This document shows positions 7,924-16,167 of a stretch of 47,602 nucleotides of DNA, one piece after another. Every line of letters starts with the position of its first letter. Position 1 is the first letter of the stretch. The DNA lies in contig CAZYDR010000014.1 in NCBI GenBank assembly GCA_964645285.1, forward strand, positions 1-47,602. The letters are read 5' to 3'. Below the pieces are notes generated by a model. That model did no database searches. It was not told the DNA's origin and saw nothing but the letters and a program-made list of their open reading frames with translations. Position numbers and translations under genes: made by a program. The DNA is from JAYZAP01 sp964645285 (GTDB lineage Bacteria > Pseudomonadota > Alphaproteobacteria > JAAXGF01).

Positions 7924-9158
7924 GCGCCGAGATCGTCACCTTCGGCTGCCGCCTCAACGCCTATGAGTCCGAGGTCATGCGGGACCATGCGGCGGGACTC
8001 AACGACGCCATAATTTTTAACACCTGCGCGGTTACCGCCGAGGCCGAGCGCCAGGCCCGCCAGGCGATCCGCCGGGCCCGGCGCCGGGCGCCCGATGCCC
8101 GCATCATCGTCACCGGCTGCGCCGCCCAGATTGATCCCGCCCGCTACGCCGCCATGGCCGAGGTCGATCAGGTACTGGGAAATGGCGAGAAGCTCGACCC
8201 GTCGGCGTTCTGCCAAACCAACAGCGAGCGCGTGCGGGTCAACGACATCATGGCCCTGGCCGACACGGCGGCCCATCTAGTGTCCGGCTTCGAGGGCCGG
8301 GCGCGGGCCTTCGTCCAGATTCAGAACGGCTGTGATCACCGCTGCACCTTCTGCATCATCCCCTATGGCCGGGGCAATTCGCGCAGCGTGCCGTTGGGCG
8401 AAGTGGTTGCCCAGGCGCGCCGGCTTGTGGATGCGGGCTATAATGAAATCGTCCTCACCGGGGTTGACCTCACGTCTTACGGCGGCGATCTGCCGGGCTG
8501 GCCGAGCCTTGGCCGGATGACCCGCCGCCTGCTCACCCAGGCGCCCGGCCTTGCGCGCCTGCGTCTCTCCTCCATCGATGTGGCCGAGGTCGACGACGAC
8601 CTCATGGACCTGATTGCTCATGAACCCCGGTTGATGCCGCACCTGCACCTCAGCCTCCAGGCCGGCGACGATATGGTGCTCAAGCGCATGAAGCGGCGAC
8701 ACACCTATGGCGATGCGCTGGCGTTCTGCGAGACTGCGCGGGCGCTGCGCCCGGACATCGCCTTCGGTGCCGATTTCATCGCCGGCTTTCCCACGGAAGA
8801 CGACGCCATGTTCCAGCGCAGCCTCAATCTGGTGACCGAGGCCGGCATATCGTTGCTCCACGTGTTTCCCTACTCGGGCCGGGCCGGCACACCGGCGGCG
8901 CGCATGCCGCAAGTTCCCAAGGCCCTGCGCAAGGAGCGCGCCGCCCGGCTCCGCGCCGTTGGTGACGAAGTCCTGGTAGGCTATCTGGCCGGACTTGTGG
9001 GCCACCGGATCGAGGTGCTGATGGAGCAGGGCGCCGAGGGCCGTAGCGAACACTACGCCCGGGTCCGCCTCGACGGCGAACACCCCGCAGGGTCCCTGGT
9101 TGACGCCACGGTTACCGGATCGAAGGACGGTGTGCTCATCGCCAAGGCCAACGACTGA
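7920..9158 (+). CDS. mtaB: tRNA ct6A/t6A37 methylthiotransferase MtaB
   Basis: Radical SAM enzyme that adds a methylthio group to threonylcarbamoyladenosine at position 37 of ANN-decoding tRNAs. From the ATG at 7920 the protein is 412 residues. The N-terminal UPF0004 domain has three cysteines for one 4Fe-4S cluster (TFGCRLN, NTCAVT, TGCAAQ); the radical SAM cluster motif is CDHRCTFCIIPYGRG; a TRAM-like C-terminal domain follows (around EHYARVRLDG). The order CRLNxxES distinguishes MtaB from MiaB (which has CQMN) and RimO. The start overlaps the dapF stop (ATGA) and its own stop shares one base with the ftsY start (TGATG). Cytoplasmic. Confidence 0.95.
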   Translation: MSAEIVTFGCRLNAYESEVMRDHAAGLNDAIIFNTCAVTAEAERQARQAIRRARRRAPDARIIVTGCAAQIDPARYAAMAEVDQVLGNGEKLDPSAFCQTNSERVRVNDIMALADTAAHLVSGFEGRARAFVQIQNGCDHRCTFCIIPYGRGNSRSVPLGEVVAQARRLVDAGYNEIVLTGVDLTSYGGDLPGWPSLGRMTRRLLTQAPGLARLRLSSIDVAEVDDDLMDLIAHEPRLMPHLHLSLQAGDDMVLKRMKRRHTYGDALAFCETARALRPDIAFGADFIAGFPTEDDAMFQRSLNLVTEAGISLLHVFPYSGRAGTPAARMPQVPKALRKERAARLRAVGDEVLVGYLAGLVGHRIEVLMEQGAEGRSEHYARVRLDGEHPAGSLVDATVTGSKDGVLIAKAND

Positions 9159-10090
9159 TGGCGAGCGAAGGCGGTAACTGGTTTTCCAAGCTCAAGAGCG
9201 GCCTGACCCGCTCGTCGTCGAAGCTGGCCGACGGCATCGGCGCCATTTTCACCAAGCGCCGCCTCGATGACGACGCCATCGAGGAACTGGAAGAACTGCT
9301 GATCACCGCCGACATGGGCGTCGAGACCGCCGCCGCCCTGACCGCCGAGTTCGCCCGTACCCGCTTCGACAAGGAGATCGGGCCCACCGAGGTACGCGCC
9401 GCCCTGGCCGATCAGATCGCCGCCATCCTCGAGCCTGTGGCCCGGCCCCTGACCCTCGATGGGACCCACAAGCCCCATGTGGTGCTGGTGGTCGGCGTCA
9501 ACGGCACCGGCAAGACCACGACAATCGGCAAGCTGGCCAAACAGTGGCGCGACCAGGGCAAGAGCGTCATGCTGGCCGCCGGCGACACCTTCCGCGCCGC
9601 CGCCATCGAACAGATTCAGGTGTGGGGCGAGCGCACCAACTCACCAGTCGTCGCCGGCAAGACCGGGGCCGACGCCGCCGGCCTCGCCTATGAGGCCCTT
9701 GAGCGGGCTCGCGCCGAGGCGATCGACGTGCTGATGATCGACACCGCCGGGCGGCTGCACAACAACGCCGGTCTTATGGCCGAGCTTGAGAAGATCGCCC
9801 GGGTGCTGAAGAAGCTCGACCCTGACGCGCCCCACGACTGCCTGCTGGTGCTCGACGCCACGGTCGGTCAGAACGCCCACGCCCAGGTCGAGACCTTCGC
9901 CCGCATGACCAATGTTACCGGCCTCGCCGTGACCAAGCTCGACGGCAGCGCCCGGGGCGGCGTGCTGGTCGCCCTGGCCCAACGCTTCGGCCTGCCGGTC
10001 AACGCCATTGGCGTCGGCGAAGGCATCGAAGATCTGCGACCTTTCGAAGCCAGGGCCTTTGCGCGAGCGCTTATGGGGCTGGAGGACTAG
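9158..10090 (+). CDS. ftsY: signal recognition particle receptor FtsY
   Basis: SRP-receptor GTPase that docks Ffh-ribosome complexes at the inner membrane. The 310-residue protein has an N domain (about residues 20-95) and the G domain with P-loop GVNGTGKTTTIGKLA, the insertion-box region AAGDTFRAAAIEQ, the DTAGRLHNN switch and TKLDGSARGG for guanine recognition. The acidic A domain of E. coli FtsY is absent, which is normal for alphaproteobacteria. Start ATG shares a base with the mtaB stop. Its stop codon interleaves with the stop of the convergent methyltransferase (shared CTAG at 10087-10090). Its partner Ffh is encoded at about 36.4 kb. Confidence 0.97.
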   Translation: MASEGGNWFSKLKSGLTRSSSKLADGIGAIFTKRRLDDDAIEELEELLITADMGVETAAALTAEFARTRFDKEIGPTEVRAALADQIAAILEPVARPLTLDGTHKPHVVLVVGVNGTGKTTTIGKLAKQWRDQGKSVMLAAGDTFRAAAIEQIQVWGERTNSPVVAGKTGADAAGLAYEALERARAEAIDVLMIDTAGRLHNNAGLMAELEKIARVLKKLDPDAPHDCLLVLDATVGQNAHAQVETFARMTNVTGLAVTKLDGSARGGVLVALAQRFGLPVNAIGVGEGIEDLRPFEARAFARALMGLED

Positions 10091-10956
10091 GGCCGCCGCC
10101 CGGTCACGATCCACACGGCTGAGCTAAGCTCCAGTGTGTTGCCCGTGTGGTAGGGGGCGACGGCGTCGCGGACCGCTTCGGCCGCCGCCGCTTTAGTCGC
10201 CTCATCGGCCTCGCGGAGCATGCGGGCTGCCGGGCCGAGGTTGAGAATGCCTTTGACACAGGCGTCGAGATCGCCTTCGCCGTTCTTCATAATCGACCCG
10301 TAGGAATCGACGGCCACGTCTTCGAACCCCGCCGCGTTAAGGATGCCCTTGACCCGCTCGCCGTCGGCGAAGGCGAAGGGGCCGGGGGCGTGGGGGTCCG
10401 GCGGGTCGGTCGGCGGCATCAGCCGGCGCACCGCCTCGAAGGGTATCCGTGCCCAGGGGTTGAGGGCGAGGGGCTGCCAGCAGACGAAGGTCAGGCGGCC
10501 GCCGGGCCTCAGTGCGCCGCCGATGTTGGTGAAGGCGGCCTCCGGGTTGTTGAAGAACATGACGCCGAAGCGCGAGAAGGCGAGATCGAAGCGCGCCGCT
10601 CCAAGGTCGTTGGTCTCCGCATCGGCGTTGAACAGGGTGACCGGCAGGTCGGCTACCCGCCGGCGCGCCACGTCCAGCATGGGCGTCGAGATATCGACGC
10701 CGGTAACCGCGCCATCGGGAGCCACACGCTGGGCCAGGGCCATTGTGGTGTCGCCGCAGCCGCAGCCGATGTCGAGCACCTGATCGCCGGCCGCAGGCGC
10801 GGCGCGGTCGATGACCACGGCGCTGAGCGGCGCCAGCATGCGGTCGAGCTGGGGATTGAAATCGGACCACTTGGCGCCGGCCTCGGCGTTCCAGTATTTG
10901 ATCTGATCGGCGTTGGGGCCACCGGGGACGATAGTATGGGCGATGGTGTCGGTCAT
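10087..10956 (-). CDS. class I SAM-dependent methyltransferase
   Basis: The 289-residue protein has the Rossmann-type SAM site VLDIGCGCGDTTMALAQ (motif I), the acidic ribose-binding end of strand 2 in GVDISTPML, and a later DLAFSRFGVMFF segment with RPGGRLTFVCW, typical of UbiE/Methyltransf_11/25-type small-molecule methyltransferases. The acceptor substrate is not predictable. It is convergent with ftsY with a 4-bp overlap and lies only 5 bp downstream of the lactonase gene stop on the same strand, so it is probably co-transcribed with that gene. Confidence 0.85.
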   Translation of the reverse strand: MTDTIAHTIVPGGPNADQIKYWNAEAGAKWSDFNPQLDRMLAPLSAVVIDRAAPAAGDQVLDIGCGCGDTTMALAQRVAPDGAVTGVDISTPMLDVARRRVADLPVTLFNADAETNDLGAARFDLAFSRFGVMFFNNPEAAFTNIGGALRPGGRLTFVCWQPLALNPWARIPFEAVRRLMPPTDPPDPHAPGPFAFADGERVKGILNAAGFEDVAVDSYGSIMKNGEGDLDACVKGILNLGPAARMLREADEATKAAAAEAVRDAVAPYHTGNTLELSSAVWIVTGRRP

Positions 10957-10961
10957 GATGT

Positions 10962-11834
10962 CTATCCCTTGAAGCGGGGCTCGGGCAGCCCGGTAATGCC
11001 GAGGCCATGGACGGCGAAGGTGCCGCCGGCGTGGGCTGAGTCGTCGCTATAGCCGCTGATTTCGGCGCTGGCCGAGGTCACGTAAAGCACATCCAGGTCG
11101 GCGCCGCCGAACATCACGCTGGTGACCATCTTGGGCGGCACATCGACCATGCGGTCGAGGGTTCCGTCGGGAGCGAAGCGGGCGACCTTATGGAGGCCGA
11201 ACTGGGCGCTCCAGACAAAGCCCTCCGCATCTACGGTGGCGCCGTCCGGACCGGCGCCGAACTCGGCGGCATCGACGAACCGGCGCCGATTCGACAGGCG
11301 ACCGGCGGTTTGGTTGTAGTCGTAGGCCTGGATCGTGTCGTCGCCGCCGTGAATGAAATAGAAGGTGCCGCCGTCGGGACTCCAGCACGGTCCATTGGCG
11401 CAACTGATACCGTCGGCGATGCGCTCAACCGAGTGGTCGTGGTCGAGCCGGTAGAGCCCGCAGGGGTCGGATGTAAAACTTTTCTCCAGGCTGCCGGCGA
11501 CGAAGCGGCCCTGGCGATCGACCTTGCCGTCGTTGAAGCGGCAGTTGGGCATATGGGCCTCGGGCTCGGCGATGACGTCACAGGCGCCGCTGTCGAAGTC
11601 GAAGGCGTGAAAGCCCGCATCCATGGCTAGGACCATGCCGCCCTGCTCACGTAATGCCAGGGAGCCGATGGTCGCGCCGGGCACGTCGCGGCGCTCGACC
11701 GCGCCACTGGCCGGGTCATGGCGGAATATGGTGGGGCCGTGGGAATCGATGAAGTAGAGCACCCCGTCCACCGGGTCCCACAGCGGCCCTTCGCCAAGCT
11801 TGCAGGTGATGTCGCCGATGCGCTCGATGGTCAT
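10962..11834 (-). CDS. SMP-30/gluconolactonase family lactonase
   Basis: A six-bladed beta-propeller hydrolase of the SMP-30/gluconolaconase/LRE group. Family hallmarks are the N-terminal LGEGPLWDP (Glu metal ligand), NCRFNDGKVDRQGRFVAGS in the middle, ISCANGPCWSPDGGTFYF and WSAQFGLHKVARFAPDG toward the end. The start at 11834 (MTIERIGD) was chosen because it begins where homology begins and follows a run of six G residues as ribosome-binding site; an upstream ATG at 11861 adds nine residues. About 290 residues, the normal length. Likely hydrolyses a sugar lactone or a related cyclic ester in the cytoplasm. Same-strand neighbour methyltransferase starts 5 bp downstream. Confidence 0.85.
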   Translation of the reverse strand: MTIERIGDITCKLGEGPLWDPVDGVLYFIDSHGPTIFRHDPASGAVERRDVPGATIGSLALREQGGMVLAMDAGFHAFDFDSGACDVIAEPEAHMPNCRFNDGKVDRQGRFVAGSLEKSFTSDPCGLYRLDHDHSVERIADGISCANGPCWSPDGGTFYFIHGGDDTIQAYDYNQTAGRLSNRRRFVDAAEFGAGPDGATVDAEGFVWSAQFGLHKVARFAPDGTLDRMVDVPPKMVTSVMFGGADLDVLYVTSASAEISGYSDDSAHAGGTFAVHGLGITGLPEPRFKG

Positions 11835-11941
11835 GCCGCCCCCCAGTCCTGATTGGCCCAAGCTTTATCGGCCCCGGCCCATGCTGACAAGGTTGCAATT
11901 GACGGCGCGGGCGGAAAAAGCAGGCGTCATGTGAAGGTGGG

Positions 11942-12544
11942 CTACAGCCCGTCGACCGAGGCGCCGCTGGGAAGCTGGTTGCCGCTTTCGCCGGGCGGAT
12001 TGCTGCCCACCGTATAGGGTTCACTGCTGGCGTAGGTCCGGTAGTTGTTCAGGGCCCAGTGGACCGAGGGGAAGGCGATGTCGTCCCACGGAATGTCATT
12101 CCAGGCGCAGAGCTGTACGTCGAGGCTTTCGCTGCCCGGCGCTACATCCGGTGACAACAACCGGGCGGCATAGATGACCTGCACCTGGCTAAGGCGTGGA
12201 ATGTTGTAGACCGCCAGTAAGACCTTGATTTCGATGTCCGCCAGGGCTTCCTCGCGGGTCTCCCGTATGGCGCCCTCGGCAGTGGTTTCCTTGAGCTCGA
12301 GATAGCCCGCCGGGATGGTCCAATAGCCTTTGCGGGGCTCGATGGCGCGGCGGCACAGGAGGATGTTGTCTTCCCAGGTGCAAACCGCGCCAACCACCAC
12401 CACCGGGTTCTCATAGAGAATAAAATCGCAATCCTCGCAGACCAAGCGCTCGCGGTTGTCGCCGGGAGGTACGGCTCGCACCACAGGCCCGGCCGGGCGC
12501 GGTCGCTCGGAAGCCGGCAAATTAGGTGGTGATTGACTGGCCAT
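11942..12544 (-). CDS. Nudix hydrolase with half zinc ribbon
   Basis: The Nudix box is complete: GYLELKETTAEGAIRETREE followed by a hydrophobic residue fits Gx5Ex7REUxEExGU, with the last Gly replaced (EEALADIEI). Before it lies PPGDNRERLVCEDCDFILYENP, which is the second knuckle and linker of the Nudix_N_2 zinc ribbon. In most relatives a first CxxC knuckle comes about 15-20 residues earlier; here that part is a Pro/Arg-rich stretch with no cysteine, so zinc binding by a full ribbon is doubtful. About 50 residues follow the catalytic domain, ending in a low-complexity Ser/Gly/Pro tail. Substrate is some nucleoside-diphosphate derivative; family relatives include NADH and ADP-ribose pyrophosphatases. 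Divergent from the PAS-receiver gene. Confidence 0.88.
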   Translation of the reverse strand: MASQSPPNLPASERPRPAGPVVRAVPPGDNRERLVCEDCDFILYENPVVVVGAVCTWEDNILLCRRAIEPRKGYWTIPAGYLELKETTAEGAIRETREEALADIEIKVLLAVYNIPRLSQVQVIYAARLLSPDVAPGSESLDVQLCAWNDIPWDDIAFPSVHWALNNYRTYASSEPYTVGSNPPGESGNQLPSGASVDGL

Positions 12545-12676
12545 TGATCCACTATGGCCGGGCTGGCGGTGGGCGTCTAGTCTTGTGTCCGTTCTCTCGT
12601 TAACTCAATTTTCAGGTACAGTGACTAGGCTAAGGCCACCAAAAATCTCTGTAATTTCAGGCAGCCACAGCGACCC

Positions 12677-13656
12677 ATGAGCGAATTTCACGATGAACAA
12701 CCGGCGGGCATTATCATCGCCGATTCCGACGGTGAAATAGGCTGGGTCAATGCCGCCTTTACCCGACTGGTGGGGCGTCGCGTCGAGGAACTGCGCGGCG
12801 CTCCAATCTTATCCAGCAAATGGCCGCCTGTGGCGCCCGTCTGGTGGCGCTGGATGCCCTGCGCGGCCTCATGGACGGCAGCCGCCGCGGTATTCTCGAA
12901 GCGGAAATCGCCAGCGCCGACGGCGAGGCGCGATGGCTGTCGATCTCGGTCGCGCCCCAGTCCCGCGATGCCGCCGGTGTCACCCTGGTGTGCTACGACG
13001 TGACTCGTTACCGCGATGATAAACCGCGGCCCCGGCTGACCCCGGTCCCACCCCAAGCTGAACACGGGCCGGCGGTCAGCCCGGACGAAGACATCGAGGC
13101 CGAACTGGGTTCGCCGGCACGGATCCTGCTGGCCGAGGACAGTCGCTCGAACCGCATGCTGGCCCTTGCCGTGCTGCAGAATGTCGGCTATCTGGTTGAT
13201 TCCGTGGTTGACGGCACCGAGGTTGTCGGCGCCCTGGAACGCACGCCCTACGATGTGGTTCTCATGGACGTGCAAATGCCGGCCCTGGATGGCTTCCAGG
13301 CCACCGCCGCCGTCCGCCAGATGGATGGTGATGCCAGCCGGATACCAATCATCGCCGTCACCGCTCACGCCCAGAAAGGTTGCCGCGAGGCCTACCTCGC
13401 CGCCGGCATGGACGACTACCTATCGAAGCCCTACTCCACGGCCGCCCTGCTCGACATCGTCGCCCGCTGGCTGCGCAAGGCGGCATCGGACCTCGAGACG
13501 CCGGGACGTCTGGTTTCGTTGGCTGGGGCTGACGTCGACCAGTTGGCCGAGGGCGACCGGTCCCAGGCGTCATCCATGGCGCGTACGCGCGCCGCCATCA
13601 ATGATGGCGATATCGATGCCCTGCAGCGCGCCGCCCGGGAGTCAGGCGCCGAGTAG
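12677..13656 (+). pseudogene. PAS-receiver signalling protein, frameshifted
   Basis: Frame 1 begins at ATG 12677 and encodes the first half of a PAS domain (AGIIIADSDGEIGWVNAAFT, then VGRRVEELRG). At about 12803 the homology moves to another frame, which continues NLIQQMAACGARLVALDALRG, completes the PAS domain (EARWLSISVAPQSRDA, VTLVCYDVTRY) and then gives a receiver domain: ILLAEDSRSNRMLAL, phospho-acceptor Asp in VLMDVQMPALDG, and the conserved Lys in YLSKPYS. A single missing base explains the shift. There is no histidine kinase or output domain between or after them, and the tail after the receiver is short and not recognisable. A sequencing error or a real lesion are both possible. Confidence 0.7.
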
Positions 13657-13667
13657 TTTAAACCGGT

Positions 13668-13685
13668 GGCCATGAAGAATGACCG
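13668..13685. repeat. 18-bp dispersed repeat, copy 1
   Basis: The sequence GGCCATGAAGAATGACCG occurs here and identically at 34578-34595, about 21 kb away, on the same strand. Both copies lie in short intergenic gaps just downstream of a plus-strand stop codon and upstream of a minus-strand gene end. TGG also follows at the same offset in both. Function unknown. Confidence 0.6.
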
Positions 13686-13697
13686 CTGGTATCAAGA

Positions 13698-14471
13698 CTA
13701 GCCGGTGCGGACGAAGCTTTCGCGGCCGCCGCTGACGTTGATCATGGTGGCGGTGAGGTAGGACGTCTCAGCGGAACACAGCCACAGGGCGGCGGTAGCG
13801 ATCTCGTCAGCCTGGCCAACACGGCCCATGGGCACCGTCGCCTGACCCAGATCGACGACCTCGTTCCGGCTCATGCCCGTGTCCCAAATCTCGGTCTGTA
13901 TCAGGCCCGGCCGAATGCCGCAGATGCGGATGCCTTCCCCTGCCACCTCCTTGGCGATGCTGATGGTGAAGGCATCCAGGCCACCCTTGGTACCGGCATA
14001 GATCGCGTCGCCGGGCAGGCCGCCGTAGAGCCCCGAAATCGATGATATATTGACGATCACGCCGCCCCTGCCGCGGCGCGCCGTGGACATGCGTCGGATA
14101 GCTTCCCGTGTGGTCACCATGGGGCCCAGCAGGTTGGTATCGACGATGCGCTGGATGGTATCGACGGAAGAATCGATCACCGACTCCTTGATGGAAATGC
14201 CGGCGTTGTTGACAAGCACGTCGACAGGGCCGAGCTCGCTGTCGGTTTCGGCGAACAGGCGCGCCACATCATCGGGTTTTGAAACATCGGCCTGCACCGT
14301 AATGGCGCGCAGGCCTTGATCGCGAATCGCCGCTGTCACCCCTTCAGCCCGGTCGTCGGCGGCGCTGTAGTTGACGCAAACGTCGTAGCCCCGCTGGCCG
14401 GCGAGGCGGGCGATGGCGGCGCCGATACCACGGCTGCCGCCGGTGACGATCATGATCGGCGAAGTCGCCAT
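13698..14471 (-). CDS. SDR family oxidoreductase (tandem copy A)
   Basis: Classical short-chain dehydrogenase of 257 residues: cofactor motif IVTGGSRGIGAAIARLAG, the NNAGISI strand, catalytic Ser in NISSISGLYGG and the YAGTK (Tyr-x3-Lys) motif, with the C-terminal NVSGGRESFVRTG. The residues around the first acidic/basic position (CVNYSAADDRAE) suggest NADP or NAD without strong bias. It is highly similar along its whole length to the adjacent gene at 14482-15255, with an identical C-terminal 13 residues, so the two arose by tandem duplication. The copy-B stop lies 10 bp upstream, indicating one transcript. The substrate is unknown; YgfF/glucose-dehydrogenase-like members act on sugars or small alcohols. 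Confidence 0.88.
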   Translation of the reverse strand: MATSPIMIVTGGSRGIGAAIARLAGQRGYDVCVNYSAADDRAEGVTAAIRDQGLRAITVQADVSKPDDVARLFAETDSELGPVDVLVNNAGISIKESVIDSSVDTIQRIVDTNLLGPMVTTREAIRRMSTARRGRGGVIVNISSISGLYGGLPGDAIYAGTKGGLDAFTISIAKEVAGEGIRICGIRPGLIQTEIWDTGMSRNEVVDLGQATVPMGRVGQADEIATAALWLCSAETSYLTATMINVSGGRESFVRTG

Positions 14472-14481
14472 GAGGCCGCCT

Positions 14482-15255
14482 CTAGCCCGTACGCACGAAG
14501 CTCTCGCGGCCGCCGCTGACGTTCAGCACCGTGGCGGTGACATAAGACGCCTCGGGGGAACACATCCACAGGGTGGCGCTAGCGATGTCCTCGACCTCGC
14601 CGACCCGCTGCAGGGGCACCGCACGCTTGCCCAGTTCGATGACTTCTTCCTGGCCCATGCCGGTGTCCCAGATTTCAGTCTTGATCAGGCCCGGCCGGAT
14701 GCCGCAGATACGGATGCCTTCCGCCGCCACTTCCTTGGCGACGCTGACCGTGAAGGCGTCGAGACCGCCCTTGGTACCGGCGTAGACCGTGTCGCCGGGC
14801 AGGCCGCCGTAAAGCCCCGAGATCGACGAGATGTTGACGATCACGCCGCCCTTGCCGCCGCGCACCGTGGACATGCGCCGGATGGCTTCCTGGGTGGTCA
14901 CCATGGGGCCCAGCAGGTTGGTGTCGATGATGCGCTGAATAGTGCTGATCTCGTGATCAGCCACGGGAACTTCCACGGAGATGCCGGCATTGTTGACCAG
15001 GGCGTCAACGGCGCCGAGCTGGCTGTCGGTGTCGGCGAACAGGCGGGCCACGTCGTCAGGTTTGGAGACGTCGGCCTGGACCGTGATGGCGCGCTGGCCG
15101 TGGTCGCGAATCTCCTCGGCCACCGCCTCGGCGCGGTCGGCGGCGGCATTGTAATTGACACAGACGTCATAGCCTCGCTGGCCGGCAAGTTTGGCAATGC
15201 CGGCACCGATGCTGCGGCTGCCGCCGGTTACGATCATGATTGGTGCGTCGGCCAT
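14482..15255 (-). CDS. SDR family oxidoreductase (tandem copy B)
   Basis: Second member of the tandem pair: IVTGGSRSIGAGIAKLAG at the N-terminus, NNAGISVEV, the catalytic NISSISGLYGG and YAGTK, and the same C-terminal NVSGGRESFVRTG. The start at 15255 (MADAPIM) is supported by a GGAGGAGA ribosome-binding site 7-8 nt upstream and by alignment with copy A; an upstream ATG at 15336 would add 27 unrelated residues. The main differences from copy A cluster after the NNAGIS motif (EVPVADHEISTIQ versus KESVIDSSVDTIQ), the region that shapes the substrate pocket in SDRs, so the copies may have diverged in specificity. Located 34 bp downstream of the glutamine amidotransferase gene on the same strand. 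Confidence 0.88.
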   Translation of the reverse strand: MADAPIMIVTGGSRSIGAGIAKLAGQRGYDVCVNYNAAADRAEAVAEEIRDHGQRAITVQADVSKPDDVARLFADTDSQLGAVDALVNNAGISVEVPVADHEISTIQRIIDTNLLGPMVTTQEAIRRMSTVRGGKGGVIVNISSISGLYGGLPGDTVYAGTKGGLDAFTVSVAKEVAAEGIRICGIRPGLIKTEIWDTGMGQEEVIELGKRAVPLQRVGEVEDIASATLWMCSPEASYVTATVLNVSGGRESFVRTG

Positions 15256-15289
15256 GGTTCTTGTCTCCTCCGTGTTTGAGTAGGGGCTC

Positions 15290-16147
15290 CTACCGGGCCA
15301 TACCGGGCAGGACCTGCTGGCTGACCCAGTTGCCAACCTCGCATTGGCGGATTTCCGGGCGCATGACGTCGTCGTCGATGCCCAGGGCCCAGGCGATGTC
15401 GTAGCGCGACGGGTCCTGGAAAAGCGCCTCGAGCTGATCGACGTAGGCGTCCGCCTGGTCGATGTCCTTGAAGAATCCCAGGGATATGAGCTTCTCGCGG
15501 CGGCAATAGATCAGCCGCGCCATCTCGTGAAGATCGTATTCCGGATGATACTGCAGGCCCCAGAAGGTGCCGTTGCCGTAGGTCACCGTCGCCGCCTGGA
15601 CATGGGTGAACGGGTTCGACGCCAGCATCACCGCGCCGCTCGGCAGGTGGGTGACCTCGTCCACATGGCTGATATAGGCGTCAAACACGCTGGGCTTGCC
15701 GGCGTAGAGCGGATGGCCGCGGCCCTCGGGAGTTAGCTGGACCTTGCGCGCCAGACCCATCTCGCGGCCCCGGGGATTGGCCCGGCACAGGCCGCCGGCG
15801 GCGACCACGGCGATCTGCAGGGCCCAGCAACTGCCGAAGCTCGGCACCCCGGTGTCAAACACGGCGCGGCAGAACTCGATCTGCCGGGCCACCTTGGGGT
15901 CTTCGTCGAAGATGGTCAGGCTGCAGCCGGTCCAGGCGATGCCGTCGTAGGCGTCGATGGCGGCGCCAGTGGGCAAGGCCGCGTCGCCGTCGGCGGGATA
16001 GACGATGTCCACCGCGGCGCCGGGCGCGAAACGCCGCAGCATGGCGCCATAAAGGTCACCGGCCAAGGAGGCGCCGCCGGCGACCAGTTCGTCGCGGCCC
16101 GACTTGGCGTAGCCGTCGACAACGAGAAAGCGGGGTTCAGCACTCAT
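15290..16147 (-). CDS. class I glutamine amidotransferase-like protein
   Basis: The 285-residue protein has a triad-type GATase1 fold: nucleophile Cys in PSFGSCWALQ, and the His and Glu in LQYHPEYDLHE, with the oxyanion stretch around AWTGCSLTIFD. It is a stand-alone amidotransferase domain with an extra C-terminal helix-rich 70 residues, resembling GuaA-like or gamma-glutamyl hydrolase-type proteins found next to catabolic genes (for example PuuD or YfeJ-type). The acceptor is unknown. It is the first gene of a minus-strand run with the two SDRs, spaced 34 bp from SDR B, and 20 bp downstream of the HAD gene. Confidence 0.85.
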   Translation of the reverse strand: MSAEPRFLVVDGYAKSGRDELVAGGASLAGDLYGAMLRRFAPGAAVDIVYPADGDAALPTGAAIDAYDGIAWTGCSLTIFDEDPKVARQIEFCRAVFDTGVPSFGSCWALQIAVVAAGGLCRANPRGREMGLARKVQLTPEGRGHPLYAGKPSVFDAYISHVDEVTHLPSGAVMLASNPFTHVQAATVTYGNGTFWGLQYHPEYDLHEMARLIYCRREKLISLGFFKDIDQADAYVDQLEALFQDPSRYDIAWALGIDDDVMRPEIRQCEVGNWVSQQVLPGMAR

Positions 16148-16167
16148 GTTCGTCTCCCTGTCCGTTC

